64,000 bases of DNA from Patagioenas fasciata. Lineage: Eukaryota > Chordata > Aves > Columbiformes > Columbidae. The notes below the pieces were generated by a model. It made no database searches. It saw only the letters and a list, made by a program, of their open reading frames with translations, and was not told where the DNA came from. The position numbers and the translations under genes were made by a program. The stretch covers positions 59,265,049 through 59,329,048 of the forward strand of contig NC_092560.1 in NCBI RefSeq assembly GCF_037038585.1. Reading direction: 5' to 3'. Of the stretch, positions 1-12,814 are shown in pieces (the stretch's first letter is position 1; every line of letters begins with the position of its first letter).

Positions 1-2127
1 TTTTCTGATGGTCCTGTAATAAAACAGAAAAGGCTTTTCAAAGATCTGTTTGTTATTATAACTTCACCCTAATTCCTCCCATACAGGAGATGGATCTCAG
101 TGTCTCAAAACACAGAAAGTTCCTGTAGATCTTGGGGATTTAAGGGAATTAACACTACTCTTTAAAATTCCTAGCCAGCCTTTCTATACAAAGAAAACAA
201 AAATAAACAAAGTGCTTTAAGAAGTCTATAATAAGAAGAATCTTTTTTTTTATTTGTTATTCCTTCATCCAGACTTTATCCTGTTTCTTCTTTTTTGTTT
301 GTTTGTTTTGTTTCTTTTATTTTTTTTTCTTTTTCTTTTTTTTTTTTTTTTCCTGCAAAAGAGCTGAAAGAACAGCATGGAAAATACCTGTGTGTTACCT
401 TAGGAAATTCCAAGCAATATACCAAATCCAGTTCTATAGAGTGTAATGCAATGTAAGGCATAGGACAGTTTTTCAGCTATTCTATCTTTTTTTGTAGCTG
501 CTAATGCTGTTTCCTGACTCTGTTTATCCCACCTCACATTTTGTGTTCTGAGCACTAGAAAACGTTTTATCTAAAATTAATAGACACACCAAATAAATGA
601 CCAGAAATTCTAATATCACTGGGTATCTGTGATACCACATTTGTTTGGTTATCCACTTAGTACACCTATCTAGGATAAAATATGGTTCAATCATCATGGT
701 GTGTAAGCAAACAAAATCAAATGATGGCAGATAATTTAGAGAGCCACTTTAGTGATGAGACATAAATAAGCTGCTGTTTCTTCTATCAGTCATCGAGACT
801 TGTGGTTAGAGTCATGATACATCTGACAGCTCTTTAGTTTCATGGTAGATTTATCTAAATATTTTTATTTACTTGTATTATACAAGTTTTGAGTTAAAGA
901 AAAATCCTAGTGCAAAATAAATACTGAATTTAATTAATATTTCTCAATTAAAATCCGTATGACTGACTGATTTTAAGACAGTTTATAGGTAAATAAAAAG
1001 AACACTGATCAGGGAACTGTTCTAAATAACTTTGTGCTTCTGGTGGTAGGGTTCCTCTGAATTCTGTGCTTGTAGTTTAGAAAACTATATCCTTGCTACC
1101 TGGAAGTTTTGTGAACATTTTACAGATCCTGTGGTTTTAATGAGAAAATCACAACTGCACAACTTGGTTTGGTGGGATGATTTTAAACATAGTTTCTATT
1201 TTAATTACATCAGGAGGTGTTAAGGTCTTCGAATATTCACAGTTTGATCTGTCCTTACTTAGTACTGTTGTATGGTCCTCAGGTCATTTCATGGTAACTG
1301 GTTTTCATGTTAATTTTAAAAATTTAGGGTAGAATTTTGATATTTCTCATATTTAGTTGTGCATCACTCCTAAAACATCTCTACTGGTCATGGAGTAAGG
1401 TGACATCCAACACAAGTACTGGCAAAAGAATCAACCCTGAGCATTGAAAACGGTAATACAATACAGACTTAATTAATGGAATTCTGGAGAGATATGGACA
1501 AAATAGTAGATGCCATTGAGGAGGCATTAAGGACAGAGTAAGACATATGAAAGGCTATGAACTTTCAGTGTGTTCCAGTTAAGCAGTTCACGCTGAAGTT
1601 CTTATATGTAGAAAAAAAAGTAAATAAAATGTTCAAAATTCTAAAACAATTTAAGAATAATTCACCCTAAAATCAACCCAAAAACTTTAGTCCAAAGTAG
1701 GTAATGCTATTTGTGCAGTGTTTACCAAGATAGTATCTTCATCTCTGATGTAGTTGGAAATTAGCTGCAATTAGTGAAGATTGATATATAAGTTAATTAA
1801 ATGTTATTTTCATATACATAAGCAATACCAGGAAGGTAGCATCCAAAATCCCATTCTCACTGGGACATAGATAAAATCAGTGTGTGTTGCAGATTTTGTA
1901 AGAATCACAGCATTTTTCAGTCACCATGGAGGTGCGTTAATCTAATAAACTTCTCACCAGCTGGGCTGCAAGTTTCCCATGTGCCTAACTTCAATTTTGC
2001 ACATCGGGGCACAGATACACTAAAGATATAGGTGCCTGTGTTTCGCTCTAACTCCACTGCTGTATAGGCTCCAGTGGGGAGGCTGCCTATGTTTTTCCTA
2101 AGTAACCAAAGAGATCTGGTAATTGGT
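1..2127. other. AT-rich noncoding stretch, no gene recognised
   Basis: I see no coding frame of note, no RNA gene and no recognisable transposon. A T-rich low-complexity tract lies at about 293-352 and accounts for the lysine-rich open frame on the minus strand there. The rest is unique-looking AT-rich sequence with stops in all frames. Confidence 0.7.
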
Positions 2128-2193
2128 CATGACTTTGTGATTGATTTCAAAAAGTGTCTTCATGACTTTGTGATTGATTTCAAAAAGTGTCTT
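2128..2193. repeat. Perfect 33-bp tandem duplication (two copies)
   Basis: The 33-bp unit beginning CATGACTTTGTGATTG occupies 2128-2160 and is repeated without a mismatch at 2161-2193, followed by three more matching bases (CAT). Zero divergence between copies indicates a recent duplication, possibly polymorphic. The unit length is a multiple of three, so the minus-strand open frame across it repeats eleven residues; that frame has no other sign of being a gene. Confidence 0.95.
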
Positions 2194-2196
2194 CAT

Positions 2197-5100
2197 AAAG
2201 TGACTTTTTGCTGAAGAGGTTGTTCTCATGCTCTCCTGATCCTGACAAGATATGAACCATTTGAATATGTAGTAATTTGTGTGCAATGCTCTTTTGTCAG
2301 AATTGAAAATGCACATATATGAGGTCAGAAGAAGATCAGCCTATATGGTTCTAATTCAAACTTAAAAATGAACCAAGGCTTTTTTTATATTTACTCCTAG
2401 CTGTATTCTTGTATTTTTTTTTTTTGTACATCCCCAGTCTCCACTCTGGGAGGAGAGCCATTTGTTCTTTTATCCTATTTACTTTTAAATTTTTTGACAA
2501 GCAGGGAGTGCATACTTGAACCTGCTCGGTAGGTGACTTTGCCTGAGCCATAGGAGCTGTGACCAAACCTCTCAGACTGACGGAGATCCAGGACCTTCCT
2601 GATGGCCCTTCCACTGGCTGGAAACAGCTCCCATGAAACCACATCCTTACAGTCTCTACAGAATCAGTGAAGATATAGACAGCTGACTTAGTTGGAGTGA
2701 GTCTCTTACGAGATGTTTTCAAGACCCCAGTTTTTCTCCATTGATTTTATGGGAATGTGAGCATTAATTTTAGAAAGACAGGATCATCCATTTTGGAACT
2801 GAGTGACTAGAACACGGGCACTTCCTAAGCCAGGAACTTATCAGAGAATCCCATCTACTGCTGACAACATTAATAGACCTGGGAACAAACACTATTTTTG
2901 TGGTATTTTGGTGTGACACATTACGTCATTATCACTGAGTCACAAATTACAAATTTTTAATGGTACTTTTTAGAAAACCTGCTTTCCTGTTTAGTATTTG
3001 TGATAATTTTCCAATTTTTAAATTTAATTATTTTTTACTTTATTTTCTTGATGAAGATCATAGAGGTGGAAATCCCTCAGCTGAGTTCAGCAGTGCCATT
3101 TTATGAGCTGATGAGCTTAAAAGCTACAGTGCATGTGCTTCAAATTACATAGCTTTTCCAGCCCTTCTCTTGGAGGCAAAGACAGTGACTGAGTGATTGG
3201 CACACCACCACAGGCTCTCTGAGGGCCGGAGCCCTTCCCTGTGCTGTACGGCACGCAGCGTGTCGTGTTGTCATACTGTCTGCTGCCTTTGATCCACCCT
3301 GGAACAAGAACACCCATATGGAGAACACTCAGATGTGATCATCCAACCTCCAGATCTGGATCTGGAAAATTCTTAATTAGGGCAAAATATTTGTGTGTCC
3401 ACCCTGAGTGATGCATCTCTCACTGACATGTATAGGTATTGCATATTTTAAATGCCTATACCCAGTGAGTAAGGAAGGAAGACAGAGCTCCTTTTCCCTG
3501 TCTGCACAGGCTGCTGTGTAACAAGAACGGACTGACTCACCTATGACTTGACCTTGCACTGACCCTATAGTTGTCAGTCTGAAGGAAATAAGTAATAACT
3601 GAAACTCACACAAAGAGTATATGTTTACTGTATTATTTTGCCCAGATTTACAGTATTTAGGAGCCACCAAGTATTTTATTTCAACAGAGGAATACAGTTA
3701 TACTACTAAAATTAGTGAGGGATCCTTCTTTCACAACCCGTATATGTTTTTTCCCTACTACTGACTGAAATGGAGACCAGAGGAACGGTCATGGCTTGGC
3801 TGCAGTTTCTCTTTAGGTTTGTTCTGCGGATTTCTGTGGTTTCTTTCCTGTTGAATTAGGCACATTGTGTGGAGAGGCCAAGGTCCCTGCTCTCTTGCCT
3901 ACATTGCATTTCAGGCATGGGAGTTGAGGTGGCAGGCAGGAACATCAAGCACCATCAGACAGCACATGCATGGGAATGGGGGCAACTGGCCATGTCAGAA
4001 AACAGAGGGTAGTTGTATGAGGGAAATCATATGCTCTTAGCATCAATGACTTGGACATAACTTTTCTCCTGGAGCAAGAACTGCCCATACCTGCAAGATT
4101 ATGGACTTGCCTGTAGCAAAGGCCAAATACACAGTGACCCTGAAAGGCAGTGGAGCTGCCTTTCCTTGAGTAAAGATCTACATCACCAAAACCAATGCTG
4201 ATTTGTGTCTGTGCTGTCTTTAGATGACTGCTTGTTAAAGGGCTTTCAGCTGCTGCTCTGAAAACTTGATGGAAAATGCATTTTCTGTGCATTCACACAA
4301 ACTGTAGCACTGCAAATCTTTCTACACTTTCCTCGGCAGTATGTGTGAGCCTTCGCTGCAAGGAGATGGATAGGGGTTCTTTCATTCACTCTAGTGATGT
4401 GGCCTCTGCTGAAACTGCCAACAAGGCCACAAGTACCTATAATAATCATAAGGACATGACTGAAAAGGGTGTATTCTTGCCATATCGACAAATGTTACAG
4501 ATGTTTTGTAGTATGGTCATGTGTAAAGCAGGCTGAGATTGTCAACTTATTTAATTAAAAAGCAGCAATGATCATTGAAAATCTTCAGAATCCTGAGTAA
4601 AATCATTGATGGAAATGCTTCTGCCAAGCCACTGAGACATCCGTCCTCATGGCCATCTGGACCATTGTACAGGCCACTGCAAACTGCTTGATGGCAGCCG
4701 GCACCCCACAGCACATGCGAAACAGAGGCAGCCTCGGTGGGGCTTGGAAGGATAGCATGGGCCACATCTCATGGAATGAAAAAGTTTGTTTTTAACACCA
4801 TTTAGGCTCCTCTGTACTTGCTGAAGCACTTCTCCCTCATTGGTTTCAGTAGGATGTAGACACTTAGGCCGTTATGTTTTAGCAGATGAAATATTGAAGA
4901 AGAAGGCAAAATGTTTTTATCCTGCATTGATAAGCAGGTTGCCTGGCCTCCTGAGGGGCATCCTCTGATATCAGTAAAGCTTCACATAGACAAAAGTTCC
5001 TGCTTGCTAAGTTTGTCTACAGAATCAGGGCCTCTGAGGGGGAAAAGCTGAAGGAAGGGACTGGACACAGTACAAACAGGGAATCCTACTCCCAGCTGCC

Positions 5101-5547
5101 AAATTGCAAATCTGGAAGCATTATTCGTGACTCAGAATTACTCATTATCCAGACGTTCTTCACATGTGCTGTATATACTCCTAGGGTGGAGAGGAGTATA
5201 AAATGGGGAGAGGGAAATCTGAATGTTTGCTGGGATTCATTGGAAAGAAAAGGTTATTACTGTTTTTATTTATTACTCTCGAATAAAACATCTTTGGTGA
5301 AAAGTTGTCCCTGAAAACACATTAAATGCAAACAAAAGATAAAAATAAAAGAAAGGAAAGGGAACAGCTGAAAAAAGTGTAGGTCATTGCAGCTGTGTTG
5401 GAATCAGAAAGGTTCTGTGATGGACTAATGAAAGATATGTGAACAATTCGTTTCATATCTATCTACTTTTGGTCATGTCCAACATCTATTATCGTAACAT
5501 TTGAGCTCCTCATAGTCTCTGTTGTATCTTCACATTTCCCTTGTCAG
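2197..5547. other. Noncoding stretch, no gene recognised
   Basis: No recognisable exon, RNA gene or transposon. A minus-strand open frame at 2351-2722 (123 codons) contains a short Tyr-Ile-Phe-Thr-Asp-Ser string that recalls retroviral RNase H, but its flanks do not follow that family, so I do not call it. A TATAAAA string lies at 5197-5203 with no downstream frame to support a promoter. A locally CpG-bearing patch lies at about 3220-3275. Confidence 0.6.
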
Positions 5548-5660
5548 ATCCTATTATTTCCATTGTACAGCTGAGGAATCAAATCAGCCAGCAACCCAGA
5601 GAGGATTTGCACTGCTTTTATACCATTTGTAGCAGCTAAGTCAGAAACTCAGCCCTTGTG
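5548..5660 (-). repeat. Possible MIR/CORE-SINE-like relic
   Basis: The string TTTCCATTGTACAGCTGAGG, about 5557-5576, resembles the reverse complement of the MIR 'cctcagtttccccatctgtaaaatgg' region, and the following bases keep a loose match to the rest of the consensus in minus orientation. The relic is badly decayed and the ends are approximate. The call rests on one good block and could be chance. Confidence 0.3.
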
Positions 5661-6804
5661 AGGCTGGCCTGTTCTCAGGAGGGAAAGTTAGGCATTGCTG
5701 GAAGGTGCTTGAGATGTACCTGGGTTTTATCAGCATTCAGGACAATGGACACCTACCTTTCTGAGGGGCGTAGGGCAGCTAACTCCAGGGAAGACTGTTA
5801 AATGCTATGAGTTGGATGAGATGAAAGTGAATCTCGGGATTTGCTCATGATCAGAAAACGTGCTTGAAGAAGGATGTGAAAACAGTGCATGCTCCTACTT
5901 CCATGTTGCCAACCTACCTACTTCTGCTAGCTGTTTTCTGAGAGAAATATATTCTTCATTAAGCTCAGCACAGTCTATATGCATTATCAGCTTGCCCAGA
6001 CACCTTGGAATTGGCACAGACACAGAGACAGGAGAACATAATAAGCTGTTCTCCAGCTACCAGACGATATGCTGTTGTCAATATGTGTTATTCAGTACAA
6101 TTCAGCATCCTGGTGTGGCTGGAAGTCTGTTACTGCCTTGCACACAGTGTGTGTCTTTTTAAAGGCAGATAAACTGTAGGCTGCTCAGATTTTATAAACA
6201 TGTTTTTTTTCTTCCCAGCTGAAATAAAACCTGGCCAAAACTCAGGCTCACAGAGATACCAATTTAAGTACCAAATAAGTCTTTAGGTTATGTTATTTCA
6301 GATTTACATGCATGTAATCAGGAGCAGAATTTAGGTTATTATGTTTAACATAGCTTGACTCTTTCTAATTCTTTCCTGGTGGGAGGATATTAAAGCTTTC
6401 AAGAGTCAGTCTTTGTTCCAGTTTTTTGGTGTACCCATGGCAGGTTTATAATTTTTATGTTTCATCCAATTGGAATGACAACCACATGCTGTAGGATTAT
6501 TCCCCTCATTACACAAACCTTCACTATGTACTCTGCTGAGCAAATATCTGATATGTATCAGGTGAGTAAAGCTTAATGAGTTAAAGTATAAGTCCCAGCC
6601 TGCTTAGATTGATTCAAACTCTTCTTTTCCAGTTCATGTTCTCTGGCTTTGTCATTGCTTGTGACTTCCCCAAATTCCTCATATCTTGAAAGGCTGGACA
6701 TCTCTTTACTGATTGTACGAATGCCTTTTGACAGATTAGGTTTTTGAAAATAAAAATACTTTACATGGATATAGCTTTTAAATTTTTAATGTTCTTAGCT
6801 TAGG
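5661..6804. other. Noncoding stretch, nothing recognised
   Basis: A plus-strand open frame of 100 codons at 5860-6162 has no motif, signal sequence or splice context that I can support. There is no repeat family that I recognise. Confidence 0.65.
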
Positions 6805-6882
6805 GTTTAAGTAACTTGCCCAAGGCAAGGAGTTAGAGACAAAACTGGATTAGGCACAAAGTGTTTCTGGCTCATTGACTTG
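6805..6882 (-). repeat. Probable MIR/CORE-SINE-like relic
   Basis: The block TTTAAGTAACTTGCCCAAGG at about 6806-6825 is a near-exact match to the minus-strand MIR segment (aagtnacttgcccaaggtca). It is followed by a decayed 'caaaactggat' region and 'ctggctc', in the expected order for that consensus. The element is short and its outer ends are not definable. Confidence 0.5.
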
Positions 6883-7911
6883 GGCTCACGCCTCTGGACA
6901 AGGCTTTTCCTTCCAGAACCATAAAATTGCTCTTTCAGCATTAGAAAATAAGTCCAGTAGGTAAATTTCCAAAAAGTGTGAGCTGAGCTCATTGAGATTT
7001 GACTTAGAATTTCCCAGGTGTTGATGTATAATAGCATCGTTTTTCCCTGCCCAGCACTTAGCCCTTATTGAATTTATGTCTTTTCCTGTTGTCTTCCCTG
7101 TTTTATGTGATGCAGAAAGACGTGATGTTAATATTTGATTAATTTTGCAAAACTGTTGTATTTTATTTAGCTTCACTGTTAAGAGTGTGCTAAATATTTC
7201 TATTATTAATTTCTTCTGTCGTCTAATGCAGCCTCTTACACTGCTGTCTATTAAACTGAAGAGCTAATGGTTGGTGGTATGTTATGGATTTACAGAATAT
7301 GATTAGGCTGACTCTTAATTTTCTTTCAGTTAAGCAGAATAGTGGGGGCTCCTACACTTCCTCGATATAAAGTAAATTTCCCGATTACCTGTTCATTCTT
7401 ATGGTTCTTTCTGCAATATTCTGTGAAATATGCACCTCTTTTTTTTTTTCCAAAATTGTGTATACACTGCTTAAGACTACACTGGAAAAGACACAGTGGG
7501 TAGGATCAAACTGACCCAATATAGACTGCTCACTCAGGAGTTCTTATATGACACTGAATAGCGACAGTCACTTTCAGGATGGAATTCATCTGATTGATAG
7601 ACTTCAGAAGCCTACCCTAAATGAATCACACCGTAGAAGTGCCTGTTTCTCACTCATTACTGTAAGGAAATGTGAGGTGAATAATTCTATGCAGATGATC
7701 CAAGTTAGGTGATATGAGTCCTACTTAATATTCCAAAACCCAGGCACACTCATTCAGATGAAATAATATAGCTTCCCTGCTCCTGGTGGAGATTCCTTTA
7801 CTAATACATGCAAGGGTTGAATTATTGGTTTTGGTATTGTGAGAGAGCTTAGCCCATGGTTTGTAGGGTGTTTGCAACCTTAGGGGGTAACTTCAGTTTG
7901 TGACCCTACAG
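6883..7911. other. Noncoding stretch, nothing recognised
   Basis: Short minus-strand frames at 6807-7176 overlap the MIR-like relic and have no protein features. A run of T lies at about 7439-7450. Nothing else stands out. Confidence 0.6.
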
Positions 7912-8223
7912 TGCTCTCTCTGGAAAAACTTCAGAGCTATTTGCAGGCTGGGCATGTTGCACTGGCAGGAGGGCAGTGTGTTGCCCAGTGCCACCTCCCC
8001 AGGTGGCCCTGGAGCCGCACAGCCATTTGGTACAAGGCCCACATCCAGAGCCTGGCCAGGGAGCCACACAGGCTGCAGACGCTGAATGCTGCTGGGTGCC
8101 AGTGCCTCCCAGCTCCGCTGCATTCACAGCTGCCCAGAGCTGCCCTGAATCTCCAAATTCTCGTGTCTGATTCTCTCAGCCTACTTGCTGTGCACGTGCA
8201 CGCTCATCCCAGACATTTGGCAG
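7912..8223 (+). other. GC-rich exon-like island, function unknown
   Basis: This block is clearly richer in G and C than its surroundings, and one plus-strand frame stays open from 7911 to 8348 (about 145 codons). It is bounded by a possible acceptor (CCCTACAG ending at 7911) and a good donor (TTTGGCAG followed by GTAAGG at 8224). The predicted residues contain no family motif I recognise, and two other frames are also open across much of it, which is what GC-rich sequence does by chance. It could be an exon of a noncoding RNA, an unrecognised repeat, or nothing. Confidence 0.2.
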
Positions 8224-9673
8224 GTAAGGCTGCTGTGGTAGCAGTTCTTTTCTGTCATTCACAAAAGGTATGCAGCCTCCTCAGGCAAATAACTTGGATC
8301 TCTTTTTTAAGTTGTTGCTTACCCAACTGGAGTCTCCCTCTCCTTTAAGTATGGCCTATGCTCACTTCTCATACATGTATGATTTTATATTTGGCTGCAT
8401 ACATGCGGTTTTCTAGCCCATGCAGCACCAAATAATTCAGAATTTATTTGCATCATTGGCTTCTCTCTTTGAGATTTATCACTGCTCAAATATTTGCATG
8501 GGCTATGAATTTCATAGGAATTTTATGTTTCACTTCAGGTTAATGATAGAAGATGGCTAATGAGAGAGGAATGAAGAACAGCTGCTAGAGTGTCTTCAGA
8601 TGGAACAGTGATTCTCTGATTACAATTGTAGGTTAATTCTTATCAGTCAACCCATTTTAATCTGTGTAGGTCACACTTATTTGTTTTCTTAATCATGAGT
8701 TTATGTACCAGTATATCAAACGTCTTCCAAACTTACTACATAGAATTTCTATGTTTTAAACAATTGCTTATAAAAGGAAAGCAGGCAGACTCACAAAATA
8801 TTCACATTTTCCTATAATTACTTTGATTTGGAGAGAAGAAATTACTTTTAATAGACAAATTACCTTTTTTTTTTTTTTACAACCAACTTAATAACATCCA
8901 ATTATTAGGAAAAAATCCCCAAAAAACAACTAATAAAACTCTCTGAAGTGTAGACAACATCCATATTATGTAACTGCTGGTTGGATTTCCACAGTCTGGC
9001 TGGTACAGTCATCATGAAGAAGCAAGGAGTAAAATCACAGCAATAAACATAACTTTATTTTTATATTCAAGAACTTGAGTCCTTGGATTTACTGAGATTA
9101 TACAATATATATGAACCCTTGCATCTGTACTATTTTACTTTCTGATTACATTAATAGAGCTGCTGAACTCAATTAACATCTGAAACTACTTGGCTAGCCA
9201 GACACTACACAAATACTTTTAGTGAAAATCTAAAGTCTTCAGAAAAATTGCAGTTCAGATTTGTTCATCAGAAATTGCAACAAACTCTGTCCCATGTCTC
9301 TAATTTCCATTAGCTACAGTGAGTAAATCAAAGTCCTCATAGCTTTTCAGCTAGTGCTAAAAGTTTCCGGAACCATGTCCTGTAAGTCTGTCTCCTATCT
9401 GGGCTGGAAACAGAGCAGCTGAGTTGAGGACCCAAAGACGTCTTTATTTTTCTAGAGGTTAAAATCTTTATAAACATTCTTTCTGTTCTCTTTCCTTCTC
9501 TACTGATGTTGTAATTGATCACTTTATAAAAGTCTGTGCAGCTGGAAAAGTTGTATATTCTACGTGTAAAAGCATAGCCCTACCATTCCTAATGATATTG
9601 AACTAATCAGAGCTATTTCCCAAAAATCTCTGAGCATGATTAAACAGAGCACACTGTGGAATTTTTCATGCAG
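8224..9673. other. Noncoding stretch, nothing recognised
   Basis: AT-rich sequence with a T run near 8867-8878. No frame, RNA gene or repeat family is recognisable. Confidence 0.65.
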
Positions 9674-9833
9674 ATTGGGAGACGGTTCAAAGCACTGTCA
9701 AAGTAAAGCTACTACTTCAAAAAGAACAGATGGGAAATGTATATTTGATTTCCACATGGAATGGAACGAGGGATCGAGCTGTCCCTGGACCAGCCCTAAG
9801 CTGGAGGCAGGATCAATAACACTGTACTTACAG
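9674..9833 (+). other. Candidate internal exon, 160 bp, unidentified
   Basis: The block is preceded by a T-rich acceptor-like string ending TTTTTCATGCAG (to 9673) and followed directly by a donor-like CAG|GTATGT at 9834. One frame is open across the whole block and has 53 full codons ending at the CAG. The residues are polar, with several Cys and Trp, and match nothing I recognise. Both splice-like signals are common by chance in 64 kb, so this is a lead only. Confidence 0.2.
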
Positions 9834-11949
9834 GTATGTCTGTCTGATCTGCTCATGCTTTCCCTATCTCTCCTCCATCTGAAGTGAGAGTGCTAAGGAG
9901 TCTGGTATTATTTACACCATGTTTGCTACACCTGTCATAGATTCAATGGAGATTTAATTCTAATACAAGCCAGCACAGGTAGAATGTAAATGGAAGAGAA
10001 ATATTACAACTGCTTCTTGTTGACAGACACACTCTGAGTGAATTTGGATTGCTGTCCCAGCCAGAGCCTGATCCATTTGGGGCAGAAGCTCTGTAGGGAT
10101 ACACTAGTAACATGCTGTTCAAGAAAGAAAGAAAAAGAGGGAGGCAAAATCTGGCATTTTTGTCACTGCCCTCATTACACCAATGAACATAATTAGGCAA
10201 TCTTTAACTCAAAACTGGCTACGTGCAAACTGGTAGCACTTCTTTATGCTTGATGCATGGTTCCTCTTTGCAAAGGCTTTGCAGAATCAAAAGCAGGGGT
10301 TGGATATAACAATGATTTAGGCTTTTAGTCATTTGGCCAGTGACAACTCCCTCTCTCCTCTTGTTCCTCATTCCCTAATTGTCCTTCCCTGGAGGTTGCA
10401 CAAGTATATCCATTGCAGTGCTAATTTTGCATCTTTTGGCAGGATCTTGTATGATGCAGTCTACATTCCAGAAAAAGAAAAACACTTGTATTTATAATTG
10501 CAATTTTGATGAGCTGTGTGGCAGCTAAAATCATTATGGGTGAAACCTGATCTCAGCTTCCAGACCACAGAAATAACGTGTCTACATTTAAGTAGGGAGG
10601 AGAACACTGATTCATATAAAATACGTCTTGAATCATACAAGAATGAATGCTTCTTGAAGGCTTACAAAGTTAGGTTAATTATCACTTTTAGTGTGCATTT
10701 TGATTTCCCGTGGGGCCAGGAAAATGTAGAAATACTGTCCTAGCCACAATAGTACTTGTCTTCACCAAGCCCACAGAAATGCAGGAGATCTCCTTAAGAA
10801 TCCTTATCCCACCAGACTTCCAGCTTTCTTTCCAGAGAATAGAGGTAAGTCCAGATAACTTTCAAAGTTTCTGTGCATATCGAAACCAGCTGCAAAATCT
10901 GTAGATGATGTAAATCAGCATAGTCCCACTGATTTAAACAGAGCTGTATCAACACTCACCAGCTGAGCATCTGGCTCCTCATCCCAACTCTTATCCCAAA
11001 CATGTGTGCACTAAATATTTCACTGTATCTTTCTGACATTAATAAAGTTTTTTGTCTTACCCTGTCTCTCACTATAGTTTCTAAAGCAACTCTCTTACAT
11101 ATGTTTGTACTTTGCAACTATCATTTCCATCTAATACCCATTATTTGTATTTTAAATATCATGCTGTTTTTAACAGTACATAAGAGCCATTTAGCTGGGT
11201 GGGGGGGAAGTGCCATACCAGATTGTGTTATTGCTTTTGACACTGATCTACAGCTCTAAGTTCTATTGCTGCTATACTTCCATTAAAAAAGTAGATAATT
11301 TTTTTCCTCCATAATACATGAGTTTTCTTAAAATGTATATAATTACAGCCTAATACAATTATATTTACCAGCTGGCAAGGCTTTGACATAACAATAAGTA
11401 ACTTTCATTTAAAATGCCTCTACACTTTTAAAACACACTTTCACTCAGCTGGTCTTACCCCTGTGGAAGGCTAACTCATCTCATTTCATACCCTAGTTAC
11501 AATATGATTTGGATGGAGTTCAGGAACAGATCTCCCATTCTTAAGATCTGTATCCCAGAGCAGCGCTCTCAGATTAATGCGAAGCATGTGGCTAAATTCC
11601 TTGAATGACTCTGAAAACTTCAACCATCTCTTTTTTTCTTTTTTTTTCTTTCCTGGCTCAGCTCTTACAGTTAATCAGAAAATATGGTGGTATGTTTTGT
11701 TTTGTTTTGTACTTTTAAGTATCATTTCAGAAAATAAAGGATAATGTGAAATCTAGATGAATGGGATTCCTCTTATGGTGTTCAGATTTTGTTCTTCCCA
11801 AATTTCATTACCCACCCTGAAGAATTTAGTCCATGTCCAGCTCCACACTATGGTTGCATGCTAACAGTACATAAGCTCACTCAGTCAAAGCCAGTTCAGT
11901 TGGGCTGACAAGCTTGAGTATCCCATTTGTGATGTAGGCACACCCACAA
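9834..11949. other. Noncoding stretch, nothing recognised
   Basis: Several open frames of 60-85 codons on both strands carry no domain or splice context. A good donor-like string (GAG|GTAAGT) occurs near 10843 without a matching upstream acceptor. A CT-rich tract at about 11630-11652 and a TTTTG run at about 11696-11710 are low complexity. Confidence 0.6.
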
Positions 11950-12072
11950 TGTGGGAGAGGAAACAGAAGTAAAGCAATATGCCCAAGATTACAGAGGGAA
12001 CCTGAAGCTGAGCCAGGAAGGAACTCTAGACTTGTGGCTTCAGGACCAGCACCTTTTCTTCCGTTCCAGGAA
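11950..12072 (-). repeat. MIR/CORE-SINE-like relic, minus strand
   Basis: In order, the sequence shows GGGAGAGGAAACAGAAGTAA, then AATATGCCCAAGATTACAGA, then AGCTGAGCCAGGAAGGAACT. These correspond to the minus-strand MIR-type consensus 'gaggaaactgagg', 'ttgcccaaggtcacaca' and 'agagccaggattagaac'. The colinear order of three blocks makes chance unlikely. Divergence is high, as expected of a relic older than the bird radiation. Confidence 0.6.
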
Positions 12073-12814
12073 TCTGTAGGATGCATTTTGCCTTCCAAAT
12101 TTCAGGCATAATGGAATTTATAATTTAGGAATCTATAATACATTGTGTTTTGATTCCTCACATATTCTGCCCTTTGTTTTTTTAATCACATGAAAGTGTT
12201 TGTGGATATTTTCTGTCTAGCTTCTTGTATCATGAACTAGGGACGCTGGATGTCTGAAGATTTTTTTTTCCCCCAGCACTTTTTTAATGATATACATAGT
12301 CAAGACTGAAATATTTTCTTGCTGGTTTTTGTACTTACTAGGCCTGAGACATCACTACACTACTGTAGTTTTAGGCGGTAATTAATCCTTTCCTCTATTT
12401 TCCACCATGTTTACCGTGATAGTGAAAAAGACCTTGTCCCAGTGTTTATGTGCAATTGAAGAAAAAAAAAGAAAATAACTGATAAAAATAAAACAATTGT
12501 AGCTCTTGGGGCTAATAGGAAAAAGTACTAAGGAATCATCCTCAGAGATTGTTTTAGTGTGATGTAATTTTGCTGATACTCAGACACCATGGGAAGGAAA
12601 ACCTTGCAAATACAAATATAAAGCTCCGGTTGATTTTAAGAGAGATTGCACATTAGGGTGGAATTTGGCCTTTCTAATTCACAGTGGTCTTATGATCAGA
12701 CTCAGGCTTATTTCAGCTCCAGCTACACACTCTCCCTCTCCAAAGGCTCGCTGCTGTGATCCTTTCCAGGACTGCACAGGAGGGGCATTTATAATGCAAA
12801 GCAAGGCACTGCAG
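12073..12814. other. Noncoding stretch, nothing recognised
   Basis: AT-rich sequence with short A and T runs (about 12259-12271 and 12463-12480). Open frames at about 12665-12864 run on both strands into the neighbouring SINE-like relic and have no protein features. Confidence 0.6.

Noticed and set aside
2351..2722. Minus-strand 123-codon frame with a Tyr-Ile-Phe-Thr-Asp-Ser string like retroviral RNase H
   Set aside because: Only one short motif fits. The residues before and after do not follow the RNase H or integrase order, and the frame ends in low-complexity lysine-rich sequence. A profile search for RNase H would settle it.
5197..5203. TATAAAA as a promoter
   Set aside because: No initiator, downstream exon or CpG island accompanies it. 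The motif is common in AT-rich DNA.
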